NCBI GenBank assembly: GCA_043784965.1
Contig: JAYVXS010000121.1
Span: 1-17,828, forward strand
Length of the DNA: 17,828 bases
Direction of reading: 5' to 3'
DNA from: JAYTQQ01 sp043784965
GTDB taxonomy: Bacteria > Bdellovibrionota > Bdellovibrionia > Bdellovibrionales > JAMPXM01
Numbering within the stretch: position 1 is the first letter of the stretch; every line of letters begins with the position of its first letter. Positions 1 to 7,110 of the stretch are shown one piece after another. The position numbers and the translations under genes were made by a program. A model generated the notes under the pieces. The model ran no database searches. It was not told where the DNA came from and saw only the letters and a program-made list of their open reading frames with translations.

Positions 1-2
1 CC

Positions 3-80
3 TGCTTTGAGGTTGCCTCACTCAAAGGTCTCTCAAGCGCCAGGCCAGTCTGCGAATCAGCGATTTCACGACGAAACTGA
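3..80 (+). CDS. 3' end of an unidentified upstream gene (partial)
   Basis: An open frame enters from the left edge and stops with TGA at 78-80, about 30 bases before a convincing plus-strand terminator. Such a terminator implies that a plus-strand transcript arrives from the left. The 25 visible residues (starting CFEVASLKGL, ending SRRN) are too few to assign a family. A second frame, beginning at base 1, is also open and runs to TAA at 151-153, but it would read through the terminator stem, so I prefer the shorter reading. The frame choice is inference only. Confidence 0.3.
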   Translation, partial: CFEVASLKGLSSARPVCESAISRRN

Positions 81-109
81 TGAAATATCCGGGCTAGGCC
101 GTTCAACTG

Positions 110-142
110 AGGCTTCCAACATAAATGTTCGGAGGCCTTTTT
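110..142 (+). terminator. Rho-independent terminator of the upstream plus-strand gene
   Basis: The left arm AGGCTTCCAAC (110-120) pairs with GTTCGGAGGCCT (127-138), with one bulged C and one G-T pair, around the loop ATAAAT. A run of five T (138-142) follows directly. The T-run is on the plus strand only, so the site terminates transcription from the left. The minus-strand gene ending at 159 would not use it efficiently. Confidence 0.75.
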
Positions 143-158
143 CGTTTGCATAAGCGCG

Positions 159-524
159 CTAAATTAATTCATCGATCAGGATCATTTGTTCTGTCTTATC
201 GAGTAAACATGGAGCATGTGCTTCAGTTAAAATCTGATCTTCTCCGGCATAGAGCTTAATTTTTTTTAGCTGCTTCAAAATTTCAGACTTGCGGTGCCCT
301 TTTTTTTCAATGGCGGTCCAAATCAGAGTTCTAAACTCAGACGGGCGCTTGTCCAAGTCGTCGAAAATTCCGCGCCCCGTAATTTTACTTGTAAAGGCTT
401 GACTGCTAACCGATAGATCTGAAATGAATTTGAGATATGCGCGTGGTGAGGAGTCAATTAAATCGCAGCCCATGGGTGGGGCGAGACCTGGCTTGGCGGA
501 AGGCTTAATTGCGGCTGCTTTCAA
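159..524 (-). CDS. Small hypothetical protein, translationally coupled to the LTA-synthase-family gene
   Basis: I do not recognise this 121-residue protein. The longest reading begins at a TTG (524-522) that shares bases with the TGA stop (523-521) of the preceding gene, a TTGA overlap typical of translational coupling. No strong ribosome site is visible. An internal ATG at 473-471 (residue 18) is an alternative start giving 104 residues. There is no signal peptide, membrane segment or cysteine cluster. The middle is rich in Lys and looks helical (residues about 68-92, KKGHRKSEILKQLKKIKLYA). Toxin, antitoxin or regulator would all be guesses. The coupling suggests it is made together with the membrane transferase; whether they work together is unknown. 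Confidence 0.5.
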   Translation of the reverse strand: MKAAAIKPSAKPGLAPPMGCDLIDSSPRAYLKFISDLSVSSQAFTSKITGRGIFDDLDKRPSEFRTLIWTAIEKKGHRKSEILKQLKKIKLYAGEDQILTEAHAPCLLDKTEQMILIDELI

Positions 525-2524
525 TTTACCCGGCCTAGATCCTTAGAGTCTGATTTTTCAGCTGGTTTTTTCTGTAGCTCAAGTTTTGCCGGCGTGCTCA
601 AATCTTCTGAAATGAAATATTTTTGTCCCATATAAAGATTATCTGCGGCGGCAAAAAGCGCAATACCCTCGTCGGCGACCGCCTTTGCTTCGGCCGTTAC
701 ATTTTTATCAGAGTCAAAATCATGAGTTGCAGGATTAAATTTATAAAACTCTAAGCTTTTGTTGATTCCAAAAACTGCGAGCCAAGAGTTTTTATAAATG
801 CCGATATCGCGATTATGGTTAATTAAGACGCGCCCATCTTTTGGATTGCCGTTCAGCAGGTCGCGCCCAAAGAAAAGCGATTGGTATGGTCTACCCAATA
901 ATCCCATAATTGTTGGAGCAACATCGAGCGAGCAGCCCAGAGTTGCAACTTTCATTGGACTTACGATTTCAGGAGGACCCAAAATCACCATTGGGATTTC
1001 ATATGAATGCGCCGGAATTTTTTGACTGCCGTAAACCCGAGCGCCGTGATCAGCAACGACTATAAAAATAGTGTCTTTATAGAAAGCTTCTTTTTTAGCA
1101 AGACGAAAAAATTCACCAAGAGACCAGTCTGAATACTTAACGGCATAATCCCGTCGCTCTAAATCTGGATTTTCAGCAATGCGGCCCTTTGGATAAGTAT
1201 AAGGTTTATGATTTGAAACCGATAAGAAGGTAGCCAAAAATGGCTTTTGAGCTGTGTGAAGCTCACGCAGTCGTTTCAGTCCATGGTAAAAAAGATCTTC
1301 ATCGGCAACGCCCCATACAGTGCTAAAGCTCGGGTTCTCAAAATCCGATTGCTCAATGAATTCGTCGTAGCCGTTGCGGACAACAAAAGACCGCATGCCA
1401 TCAAACATCCCGCGTCCGCCATAAAGAAATGAAGTGAAATAGCCATCACGCTTCAAAACTCTGGCAAGGGTCTCGATATGATCTGATAGATGGCGTTTAA
1501 CAATTGAATCTCCTGGCAAAGGGGGAAAAGAAGCAAGGACTCCCTCCATTCCACGAACTGTTCGATTTCCAGAAGCATAGAGGTTGGTGAACAAGATCCC
1601 CTCTTTGCTAAGAGCATCCATTTCGGGAGTAAGGCCGTCTTTATTTCCGAGAACTCCCCAAAACTCTGAGCCAAAGCTTTCTTCGAGAATAAGTACGACA
1701 TTGAGTTTTTTCTTTTGCACGTCACCGACGAAGTCACGCAGAGTGGAATGAGAATTTACAAATTGAGAGGCCGGCTCCTTTAATGCTTCGCGAGCTTGTG
1801 GATAAATTTTGTCTTGCTCTGGGGTCGGGTAGAAGGCGTCGTAATCGAGTTGCCTAGTATTGGCTGCGAAGCCTAACGCATACAAGCCGTTGTTAGAGAT
1901 TTCGTCGATGTTACGATCTCCACTATAGCGGGTAATTGCGTTTTCGACCGTTAAAGTAAAAAGAGCAAAAAACCCAGCAATGATTGTAAATGCAGCGGCA
2001 CGTGAGAAAAATGTGCTTTGCGATGCGATCGTCCGATTTAGTGATTTGCGAATGAGAAATGTATTGGTGAGAGCAAGAATACCACAAAACAATGTTGCCG
2101 GAATGACTGGATAGCTTTGCCAGATATTTACGAATACTTCATATGGATATAAGATGTAGTCGACAGCGACTGTATTAAATCTCGAATGAAATTCTTCAAA
2201 GAAAAAATATTCAGCAAACCAATTGAATATTTGTACGAAAAAAAACAAGCTGCTAAGGCTGAGGAAAAAAGTGCGATGCCATTTTTTTTCAATAGTCTTC
2301 TGCGGAACCAAAAGAAGCCATAAAAGCAGGGGCAGGAGAATCCAAGAATTCACCGCAAGGTCCATCCTAAATCCGGTTAATAATACCTTGGCAATAATTG
2401 AGAGTCTGAGCATCTGACTAGGTGCAAAGGCATAGAGAAGAGTTAAGCGAACTAAAAGCTCACCAATCAATAAAAAAAGCAGAATGAAGAATGCGGGGCG
2501 AAATCGATGCCAAGAGATTTTCAA
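521..2524 (-). CDS. LTA synthase-family membrane phosphatase/transferase (alkaline phosphatase superfamily)
   Basis: This 667-residue inner-membrane protein has about five hydrophobic segments in residues 10-195, followed by an extracytoplasmic sulfatase-type domain (about 270-590). Family landmarks are visible: LNVVLILEESFG with metal-ligand Glu281; GNRTVRGMEG with the probable nucleophile Thr322; WGVADEDLF (404-412); SNHKPYTYP with His439; and VADHGARVYG with Asp492-His493. These match the LtaS/OpgB group, which moves phosphoglycerol or phosphoethanolamine from phospholipid headgroups to a periplasmic or surface acceptor. In a Gram-negative cell the acceptor is more likely a glucan or envelope glycan than lipoteichoic acid; that is inference. 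The start is TTG, chosen because AAGGAG lies six bases upstream and the next ATG would remove the first membrane segment. Confidence 0.9.
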   Translation of the reverse strand: MKISWHRFRPAFFILLFLLIGELLVRLTLLYAFAPSQMLRLSIIAKVLLTGFRMDLAVNSWILLPLLLWLLLVPQKTIEKKWHRTFFLSLSSLFFFVQIFNWFAEYFFFEEFHSRFNTVAVDYILYPYEVFVNIWQSYPVIPATLFCGILALTNTFLIRKSLNRTIASQSTFFSRAAAFTIIAGFFALFTLTVENAITRYSGDRNIDEISNNGLYALGFAANTRQLDYDAFYPTPEQDKIYPQAREALKEPASQFVNSHSTLRDFVGDVQKKKLNVVLILEESFGSEFWGVLGNKDGLTPEMDALSKEGILFTNLYASGNRTVRGMEGVLASFPPLPGDSIVKRHLSDHIETLARVLKRDGYFTSFLYGGRGMFDGMRSFVVRNGYDEFIEQSDFENPSFSTVWGVADEDLFYHGLKRLRELHTAQKPFLATFLSVSNHKPYTYPKGRIAENPDLERRDYAVKYSDWSLGEFFRLAKKEAFYKDTIFIVVADHGARVYGSQKIPAHSYEIPMVILGPPEIVSPMKVATLGCSLDVAPTIMGLLGRPYQSLFFGRDLLNGNPKDGRVLINHNRDIGIYKNSWLAVFGINKSLEFYKFNPATHDFDSDKNVTAEAKAVADEGIALFAAADNLYMGQKYFISEDLSTPAKLELQKKPAEKSDSKDLGRVN

Positions 2525-2530
2525 AATAGA

Positions 2531-2536
2531 CTCCTT
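2531..2536 (-). promoter_or_regulatory. Ribosome binding site that fixes a TTG start
   Basis: Read on the minus strand the bases are AAGGAG, six bases before the TTG at 2524-2522. This near-perfect Shine-Dalgarno site is the reason for accepting the TTG start of the LTA-synthase-family gene. Confidence 0.8.
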
Positions 2537-2592
2537 GAATCCGGTCGCAGGTCATGGCCGGCCCATCTCAGAGAATAGTGAGGAGTTTCATC

Positions 2593-2621
2593 ATTGTAAA
2601 GACACCGACGGCAAAAATAAA
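2593..2621 (-). promoter_or_regulatory. Candidate promoter for the LTA-synthase-family gene
   Basis: On the minus strand, TACAAT (2598-2593) matches the sigma-70 -10 box at five of six bases, with a poor -35 (TTTATT, 2621-2616) at 17-base spacing. It lies about 70 bases upstream of the TTG start. The weak -35 makes this tentative. Confidence 0.25.
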
Positions 2622-2639
2622 ATTTTGTAAGTTTTGAAG

Positions 2640-2667
2640 TTGCATTCCTTGAAAAGCTTTCTATACT
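2640..2667 (+). promoter_or_regulatory. Candidate promoter for the phosphoesterase gene
   Basis: TTGCAT (2640-2645) and TATACT (2662-2667) are separated by 16 bases. The -10 box matches consensus at five of six positions, and the site ends 39 bases before the ATG at 2707. It is the best sigma-70-like pair on this strand of the divergent gap. Confidence 0.35.
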
Positions 2668-2706
2668 TCCGCCACCTTTAAAAATCGAGAAACCCGGTGG
2701 AGGAAT

Positions 2707-3972
2707 ATGATATCCAGCCAATATATTAAGCACGGCATTTTTGTGAGTCTATGCTTTTTTACTATGAGCGGACAGGCCAATGAAAGTGACTGCATGCGCA
2801 TTGCTGGGACATTGCCACGCCTCGATGTACGAGCCGGAACAGCTGATCCTAAAATTCCCATTGAACACACTATTGTGCTGATGCAAGAAAATCATTCGTT
2901 TGATCATTATTTTGGGAAGCTCATGCACGAGAATTTCTATGGTTCAGAAGTTGATGGCTTAAGTGCAGATATGAAAAATCTCGATGCCAAGGGTGACCTA
3001 GTATTGGTTCACCACGAGACCTCTCTTTGTTCAGAGAACCCCAAGCATGATTGGGATGCGATGCATAGCGGTTGGAACAATGGAAAAAATGATCAGTTTG
3101 TAATAAATTCTGGAAAAAGAGCGATTGCTTATTACAATCAAAACGATCTGAATTTTTATTATGCTTTGGCTAATCGATTTGCAATTTCAGACCGATATTT
3201 TTCTTCGACGATGACTCAGACTTTTCCGAATCGATTCTTTATGATGACGGGAACTTCTTTCGGTCATATAAAAAATGACCTGCCAATTCAGTCTTTTGGC
3301 TATGATCAAAAAACAATATTCGAAGTCCTAAATAAGCATGGTATTAGCTGGAAGTATTATCGCAATGGCCTTGGGTATCTTTATTTGTTCACTAATTTCT
3401 ATTTCAAGAATCTCAAGCACGTCGCGCCAGTTTCTGATTTTGCAAAAGATTTGCAATCAGGAAGGCTTCCCCAGGTGGTATTTATTGATTCTGATATGGA
3501 CGGCCAAGACGAACATTCACCAGGCAATATTCAGACAGGACAGGCCTTTGTTGCTGAACAGGTCAGCGCACTAGTAAGAAGTTCCTATTGGAAGTCCTCA
3601 GTGCTCTTTTTTACTTATGACGAAGCCGGTGGCTTTTTTGATCATGTGTCACCTCCATCAGCGTGCAAGCCCGACTCCATTGAGCCGAAATTGACGACAA
3701 AAAATAAATTTAAAGGAAGCTTCGATCAATACGGTTTTCGTGTCCCATTTGTTGCCGTTTCACCTTTTGCAAAACCACATTACGTTTCGCATGTGACTCA
3801 TGATCATACATCGATTTTAAAATTTATCGAGACGAAATACAATTTGCCGGCGCTCACGGCAAGAGATGCGAACGCGGATGATCTCATGGATGTATTTGAT
3901 TTTGATCATCCACATTATGAGGTGCAATTGCCTGCGCCGAATCTATTTGGTGCAAATTGTAAAAAGAAGTAA
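2707..3972 (+). CDS. Exported phosphoesterase, acid phosphatase/phospholipase C family
   Basis: This 421-residue protein belongs to the PF04185 phosphoesterase family (AcpA acid phosphatase, PlcC/PlcN phospholipase C). An N-terminal signal peptide is likely: a hydrophobic run about residues 10-20, with possible cleavage after Gln-Ala near residue 24. Visible family motifs are QENHSFDHYFG (60-70, with Glu61-Asn62 as metal ligands), HDW and the GWNNGKND stretch (114-129), SDRYFSSTMTQTFPNR (161-176), TYDEAGGFFDHVSPP (303-317, Asp305-Glu306 and His313) and THDHTSILKFIE (364-375). These cover the whole domain, so the enzyme looks intact. It probably hydrolyses phosphate mono- or diesters in the periplasm or outside; phospholipid versus phosphomonoester substrates cannot be told apart here. 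GGTGGAGGA precedes the ATG; the last GGAGG is unusually close, but the upstream GGTGG is well placed. Confidence 0.9.
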   Translation: MISSQYIKHGIFVSLCFFTMSGQANESDCMRIAGTLPRLDVRAGTADPKIPIEHTIVLMQENHSFDHYFGKLMHENFYGSEVDGLSADMKNLDAKGDLVLVHHETSLCSENPKHDWDAMHSGWNNGKNDQFVINSGKRAIAYYNQNDLNFYYALANRFAISDRYFSSTMTQTFPNRFFMMTGTSFGHIKNDLPIQSFGYDQKTIFEVLNKHGISWKYYRNGLGYLYLFTNFYFKNLKHVAPVSDFAKDLQSGRLPQVVFIDSDMDGQDEHSPGNIQTGQAFVAEQVSALVRSSYWKSSVLFFTYDEAGGFFDHVSPPSACKPDSIEPKLTTKNKFKGSFDQYGFRVPFVAVSPFAKPHYVSHVTHDHTSILKFIETKYNLPALTARDANADDLMDVFDFDHPHYEVQLPAPNLFGANCKKK

Positions 3973-4009
3973 GAGTTTTTGAGATTGTCGTAGGTAACTT
4001 GAGCTCGGG

Positions 4010-5599
4010 TTATAATAAAATATGACAGCTGAAAGCCTGACACAGGCTTTTAAAAAATAGTTTAAATCGAGTGAATGCAGGATCTTTTTGTATTAGCGCC
4101 TGCCAAGCCGGACTTCCCCATTCGATCGAATGTTGATCGATATCAGCAATCAGTGCTTGGAGATTTGCGTGGCCTTTACTTGAATTCATCCAGGCGCCCA
4201 TTTCTGAATTTGAGAGAATGGATCGAAAGTCGAAATTATGCGAGCCTATCAAAAATTCGTCATCAATGCGAACAGCTTTGGTATGAAAAAAACTGGGACG
4301 AAGCTTGGTGGACGAGTGTCCGATATAAGTTTTTATCTTGAGACGTTCACCAATTTTCGAGTTTCTCTTTAACTCAGCAAGCTTGGGTCCAACGAACTCT
4401 TCAAAATAGGCACTTGTGGAGCGGTGATCGATAACTGTAAAACTATTTATATAAATGTGAAGCTCTAAATTCGGTTTTTTTAGCAATAGCTTTTCAATTT
4501 TTCGGATGTCCTTGCTGCCAATTAATAAATAGGGCGATATGATTTCTATTCGTTTTTTTGCAGAGAGCATTCGCTTTGAAAGGCTTCGGATGACGGACCT
4601 TTCATTTATACTTTTTCCCCAGCGAAACCAGTTCATATTAAAAATATTTTTTTTACGAATTAAATTTGGCAGGTCATGAACCAACTCAAAATCACTAGGG
4701 GTCAAGTCGCTTGTTAAGAAATTTTCTTGACTCATCTTTTCTAAATTGGCCTCAAGGTTCATTGCTTCATTCGCATGTTGGGCGGCATTTGCATAGTTCT
4801 GTTTCATTTTCTTTCCTGATAGATCAAAAAGCTCAGGACTTCGATCCCAAAGTTGATGGTTGCCGATATACTCATATAGCGATTCAAAATATTTTGTAAG
4901 TTCTAGGTCAACTGGCACTGAATCGGTCCCAGCTACCGGCCGAATAACAACCTCAACCTCTCTATTGTAATCGAGTTCACTATGGCCCAAGCCGGTTGAT
5001 TTATTCGTCATATTTGCGCTGCCGAAAATCACCAGTGAGTCGCCCGTTCCTGAGTCGACGAGCAGCAGCTTTTCATGAACCCGGCTATTGACTGCAAAGA
5101 GCCAGTTTACAAAACTCGTTTCGCCTTTCAGCAGACTCATAAATCGTGCAAAGGATGTTCTTGGGTGAAAAGCTAGGTTCGCGAGTTTCACTTCAGGTCT
5201 ATTTGAGGATGAAAAGTTCTTGAGAAGGTATTCAAGCTCGTGATGGCTAATGTCCTTCGAGCCAATTGCATCTACGAGCAGGCGTACGCGCACGCCGCGC
5301 TCGGCAGCTCTTTTAATTTCGCTTAGAAATAAATATCCGGTTTCATCTCTAAAGAGTTGAAAAACTGTTATATCAATTGTTTTTTTTGCTTGGCGAATTG
5401 CAAGTAATTTGGCCGATAATGCCTCTTTCGGACCATCCAGTATTTTCATATTGACCCGGTGATTCTTAATTTCACTTTCAATCGACGAGATGACCTCAAC
5501 AACTGTATCGTCACGCTGAAATAAAGCCCTACATGCCTCTTGAGACCAAGAAGTAGAACTTAAAAGCATTATAAAAATAATTAAAAATCTTCGAAGCAT
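4010..5599 (-). CDS. Exported phospholipase D/cardiolipin synthase-type protein with two HKD motifs
   Basis: A 529-residue PLD-superfamily protein. Residues 1-19 form a signal peptide (Arg-Arg, then a hydrophobic run LIIFIMLLSS, cleavage near SWS-Q). HKD motif 1 is HEKLLLVD (His175, Lys177, Asp182) followed by GSANMT (193-198). HKD motif 2 is HTKAVRID (His439, Lys441, Asp446) followed by GSHNFDFRS (452-460). Both catalytic halves are complete. The C-terminal half resembles ClsC/YmdC-type cardiolipin synthases, which join or cleave phosphatidyl groups, but an exported location also allows a secreted phospholipase D. A region of about 60 residues (260-320) between the domains has no visible motif. 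The gene faces the phosphoesterase gene tail to tail and diverges from the tRNA-modification pair. No strong ribosome site precedes the ATG. Confidence 0.9.
   Translation of the reverse strand: MLRRFLIIFIMLLSSTSWSQEACRALFQRDDTVVEVISSIESEIKNHRVNMKILDGPKEALSAKLLAIRQAKKTIDITVFQLFRDETGYLFLSEIKRAAERGVRVRLLVDAIGSKDISHHELEYLLKNFSSSNRPEVKLANLAFHPRTSFARFMSLLKGETSFVNWLFAVNSRVHEKLLLVDSGTGDSLVIFGSANMTNKSTGLGHSELDYNREVEVVIRPVAGTDSVPVDLELTKYFESLYEYIGNHQLWDRSPELFDLSGKKMKQNYANAAQHANEAMNLEANLEKMSQENFLTSDLTPSDFELVHDLPNLIRKKNIFNMNWFRWGKSINERSVIRSLSKRMLSAKKRIEIISPYLLIGSKDIRKIEKLLLKKPNLELHIYINSFTVIDHRSTSAYFEEFVGPKLAELKRNSKIGERLKIKTYIGHSSTKLRPSFFHTKAVRIDDEFLIGSHNFDFRSILSNSEMGAWMNSSKGHANLQALIADIDQHSIEWGSPAWQALIQKDPAFTRFKLFFKSLCQAFSCHILL
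4032..4050. repeat. Perfect hairpin inside the 3' end of the PLD gene
   Basis: AAAGCCTG (4032-4039) and CAGGCTTT (4043-4050) form a perfect 8-base stem with an ACA loop. On the plus strand one further T and then six A follow. It lies 60 bases past the phosphoesterase stop and within the last codons of the convergent PLD gene, so it may act as a weak plus-strand terminator. The short T-run makes that uncertain. Confidence 0.35.
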
Positions 5600-5641
5600 A
5601 AGCTTTTAATAGCAAAGAATGTGCCTTCGAAAGACAGTGCA

Positions 5642-5664
5642 ATAAGTGAAAACTGGTCACTTAT
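5642..5664. repeat. Perfect inverted repeat in the divergent region upstream of the PLD gene
   Basis: ATAAGTGA (5642-5649) and TCACTTAT (5657-5664) are exact reverse complements around the seven bases AAACTGG. The site is 43 bases upstream of the PLD start. On the minus strand it lies next to a TTGATA (5668-5663), so it could be an operator overlapping a promoter. Regulator unknown. Confidence 0.5.
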
Positions 5665-5705
5665 CAAATGCTTAGATGGGCTTCAATAGTGTAATCCGAG
5701 GGGCC

Positions 5706-5717
5706 CGCTGATCAGCG
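5706..5717. repeat. 12-base perfect palindrome CGCTGATCAGCG
   Basis: This self-complementary site lies eight bases before a perfect -35 hexamer TTGACA (5726-5731) that faces the DTW-domain gene. The position would suit a repressor or activator site, although no good -10 box follows that hexamer at normal spacing. Confidence 0.4.
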
Positions 5718-5762
5718 CAAACACTTTGACAAAATTGCGCCATTTTAGGAGCGCGTCCAGGA

Positions 5763-5790
5763 TAGTTCCTAGTTCCTAGTTCTTAGTCCA
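5763..5790. repeat. Tandem heptamer repeat (four units)
   Basis: TAGTTCC (5763-5769), TAGTTCC (5770-5776), TAGTTCT (5777-5783) and TAGTCCA (5784-5790) follow one another without a gap, the last two degenerate. The array sits 38 bases before the ATG at 5829, in what should be the leader of the DTW-domain gene. Confidence 0.6.
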
Positions 5791-5828
5791 GGTGTCAGAT
5801 CCCTTCTTCGCGGGTACGATTGGGTCAT

Positions 5829-6569
5829 ATGAATATACAAAAATATTTTGAAAATAGAAAAATGCATTTAGCTCGAGAGCCGAAATTTCGCGAAATGTGT
5901 CTCAACTGCCGACAACCAAATTTTAATTGTTACTGTGAGCATATAAAAAGTTTTGATCCGGGAGTAAAATTTGTAATTCTCACCCATCCAATCGAAGTGC
6001 GCCGAAGAATTGCGACTGGGAGAATGTCGCATCTTTGTTTGAAAAATTCAGAATTAATTGTTGGCCACGATTATACGAAGAATCAAAAGGTAAATGAAAT
6101 TTTATCTGATCCAAAAATTCATTCCGTCATTTTGTATCCCGGCCGACAGGCGTTGAATATATCGAAATGGACGAATGGGGAGCGACAAAATTTGACTCCG
6201 GAAAATAAAAAACTTGCAATTTTTGTCATCGACGGAACCTGGAATACTGCCCGCAAAATGCTTCATTTAAGTGCTAATTTGAAGCGGCTTCCGCAAGTGT
6301 GTTTTACTCCTGAAAGGCTCTCAACCTTTCGTGTACGCAAACAACCAGCGCCTGAATGCGTTTCGACTATCGAGGCAATTCATCAATGTATTGAGCTACT
6401 AAATAGCGAACCACCCAGTATCACACTACCCAGTATCGAAGCGCGAGCATCTCAAACCAAAGAGCACGACAAATTGCTACAGGTTTTTGATCAGTTGGTT
6501 GAGCAGCAACTCGTATTTGTTGAGCGCGCTAACTCACGGCACACTAAAAGAAGCCGTAGATCGGCTTGA
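5829..6569 (+). CDS. tapT: DTW-domain tRNA-uridine aminocarboxypropyltransferase (TapT type)
   Basis: A 246-residue cytoplasmic protein of the DTW family, whose characterised member TapT (YfiP) transfers the aminocarboxypropyl group of S-adenosylmethionine to uridine 47 of tRNA, giving acp3U. Numbered from the ATG, the family pattern is complete: the cysteine cluster CLNCRQPNFNCYC (24-36), HPIEVRRR (53-60), GRQAL (105-109), the signature DGTW (135-138) followed by ARKM, and STFRVRKQPAPE (165-176). I start at ATG 5829; a TTG at 5820 in frame would add three residues. Neither has a clear Shine-Dalgarno site. The stop is six bases before the next ATG, so the two genes are almost surely cotranscribed. 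The C-terminus is basic (KRSRR), which fits RNA binding. Confidence 0.88.
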   Translation: MNIQKYFENRKMHLAREPKFREMCLNCRQPNFNCYCEHIKSFDPGVKFVILTHPIEVRRRIATGRMSHLCLKNSELIVGHDYTKNQKVNEILSDPKIHSVILYPGRQALNISKWTNGERQNLTPENKKLAIFVIDGTWNTARKMLHLSANLKRLPQVCFTPERLSTFRVRKQPAPECVSTIEAIHQCIELLNSEPPSITLPSIEARASQTKEHDKLLQVFDQLVEQQLVFVERANSRHTKRSRRSA

Positions 6570-6575
6570 GGTCGC

Positions 6576-7028
6576 ATGCTAGATATATTCATTGATGCCG
6601 ACGGTTGCGCGGTAAAAGACGAAGTTTATAAGGTGGCTGAACGCTATAAGTTGCGGGTTATTTTAGTGGCGAACAAACGCCTGCAAATTCCAATCGATCC
6701 GAGAATTGAAATGCAAGTGGTCGGTGGCGGATTTGACGCCGCCGACGATTGGATCGTCGAAAACTCAAAAGCTCACGATATTTTAGTGACCTCAGACATT
6801 TTGCTGGCGGATCGCTGTATTAAAAAGAATGTCCGTGTTTTAAGTGCAAAGGGCAAAGAATGGACCGAAGACAGCATAGGTTCGGCAATTGCTGGCCGTG
6901 AGCTTATGACCAATTTAAGACATATGGGAGAATTGCGAGGCGGCCCCTCAGCCATGGAGAAGAAGGATCGCTCGCAATTTTTGGCGACCTTGGATCAGAT
7001 TATTCAAGCATTGAAGCGGATTAAGTAG
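6576..7028 (+). CDS. yaiI: YaiI/YqxD family protein (UPF0178, DUF188)
   Basis: A 150-residue member of a widespread family of unknown exact function, with a fold related to PIN/NYN nucleases. Landmarks are FIDADGCAVKDE (5-16), GGFDAADDWIV (51-61), TSDILLADRC (72-81) and RGGPSAMEKKDRSQF (121-135). The conserved acidic residues (Asp7, Asp9, the Asp-Asp of the second motif, Asp74, Asp79) are present. The usual DADxCPV motif reads DADGCAV here, with Ala replacing Pro; it removes no acidic residue. GAGGT overlaps the stop of the upstream gene and serves as the ribosome site, so translation is probably coupled to the DTW-domain gene. A role in RNA handling is inference from fold and partner. Confidence 0.9.
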   Translation: MLDIFIDADGCAVKDEVYKVAERYKLRVILVANKRLQIPIDPRIEMQVVGGGFDAADDWIVENSKAHDILVTSDILLADRCIKKNVRVLSAKGKEWTEDSIGSAIAGRELMTNLRHMGELRGGPSAMEKKDRSQFLATLDQIIQALKRIK

Positions 7029-7110
7029 AAAATCGCAATTTATACCAGCTTTTTATAGTTATGGCGCTTCCACTTGACAGGAACACGCCCTGACCAATAA
7101 GTTTCGCCAC

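Noticed and set aside
159..524. Toxin or antitoxin gene
   Set aside because: Size fits, but there is no partner gene, no known motif, and the coupling is to a membrane transferase.
7074..7110. Promoter giving a leaderless SDR transcript
   Set aside because: TTGACA at 7074-7079 is perfect, but the best -10 candidates at 15-18 base spacing match only two or three bases.
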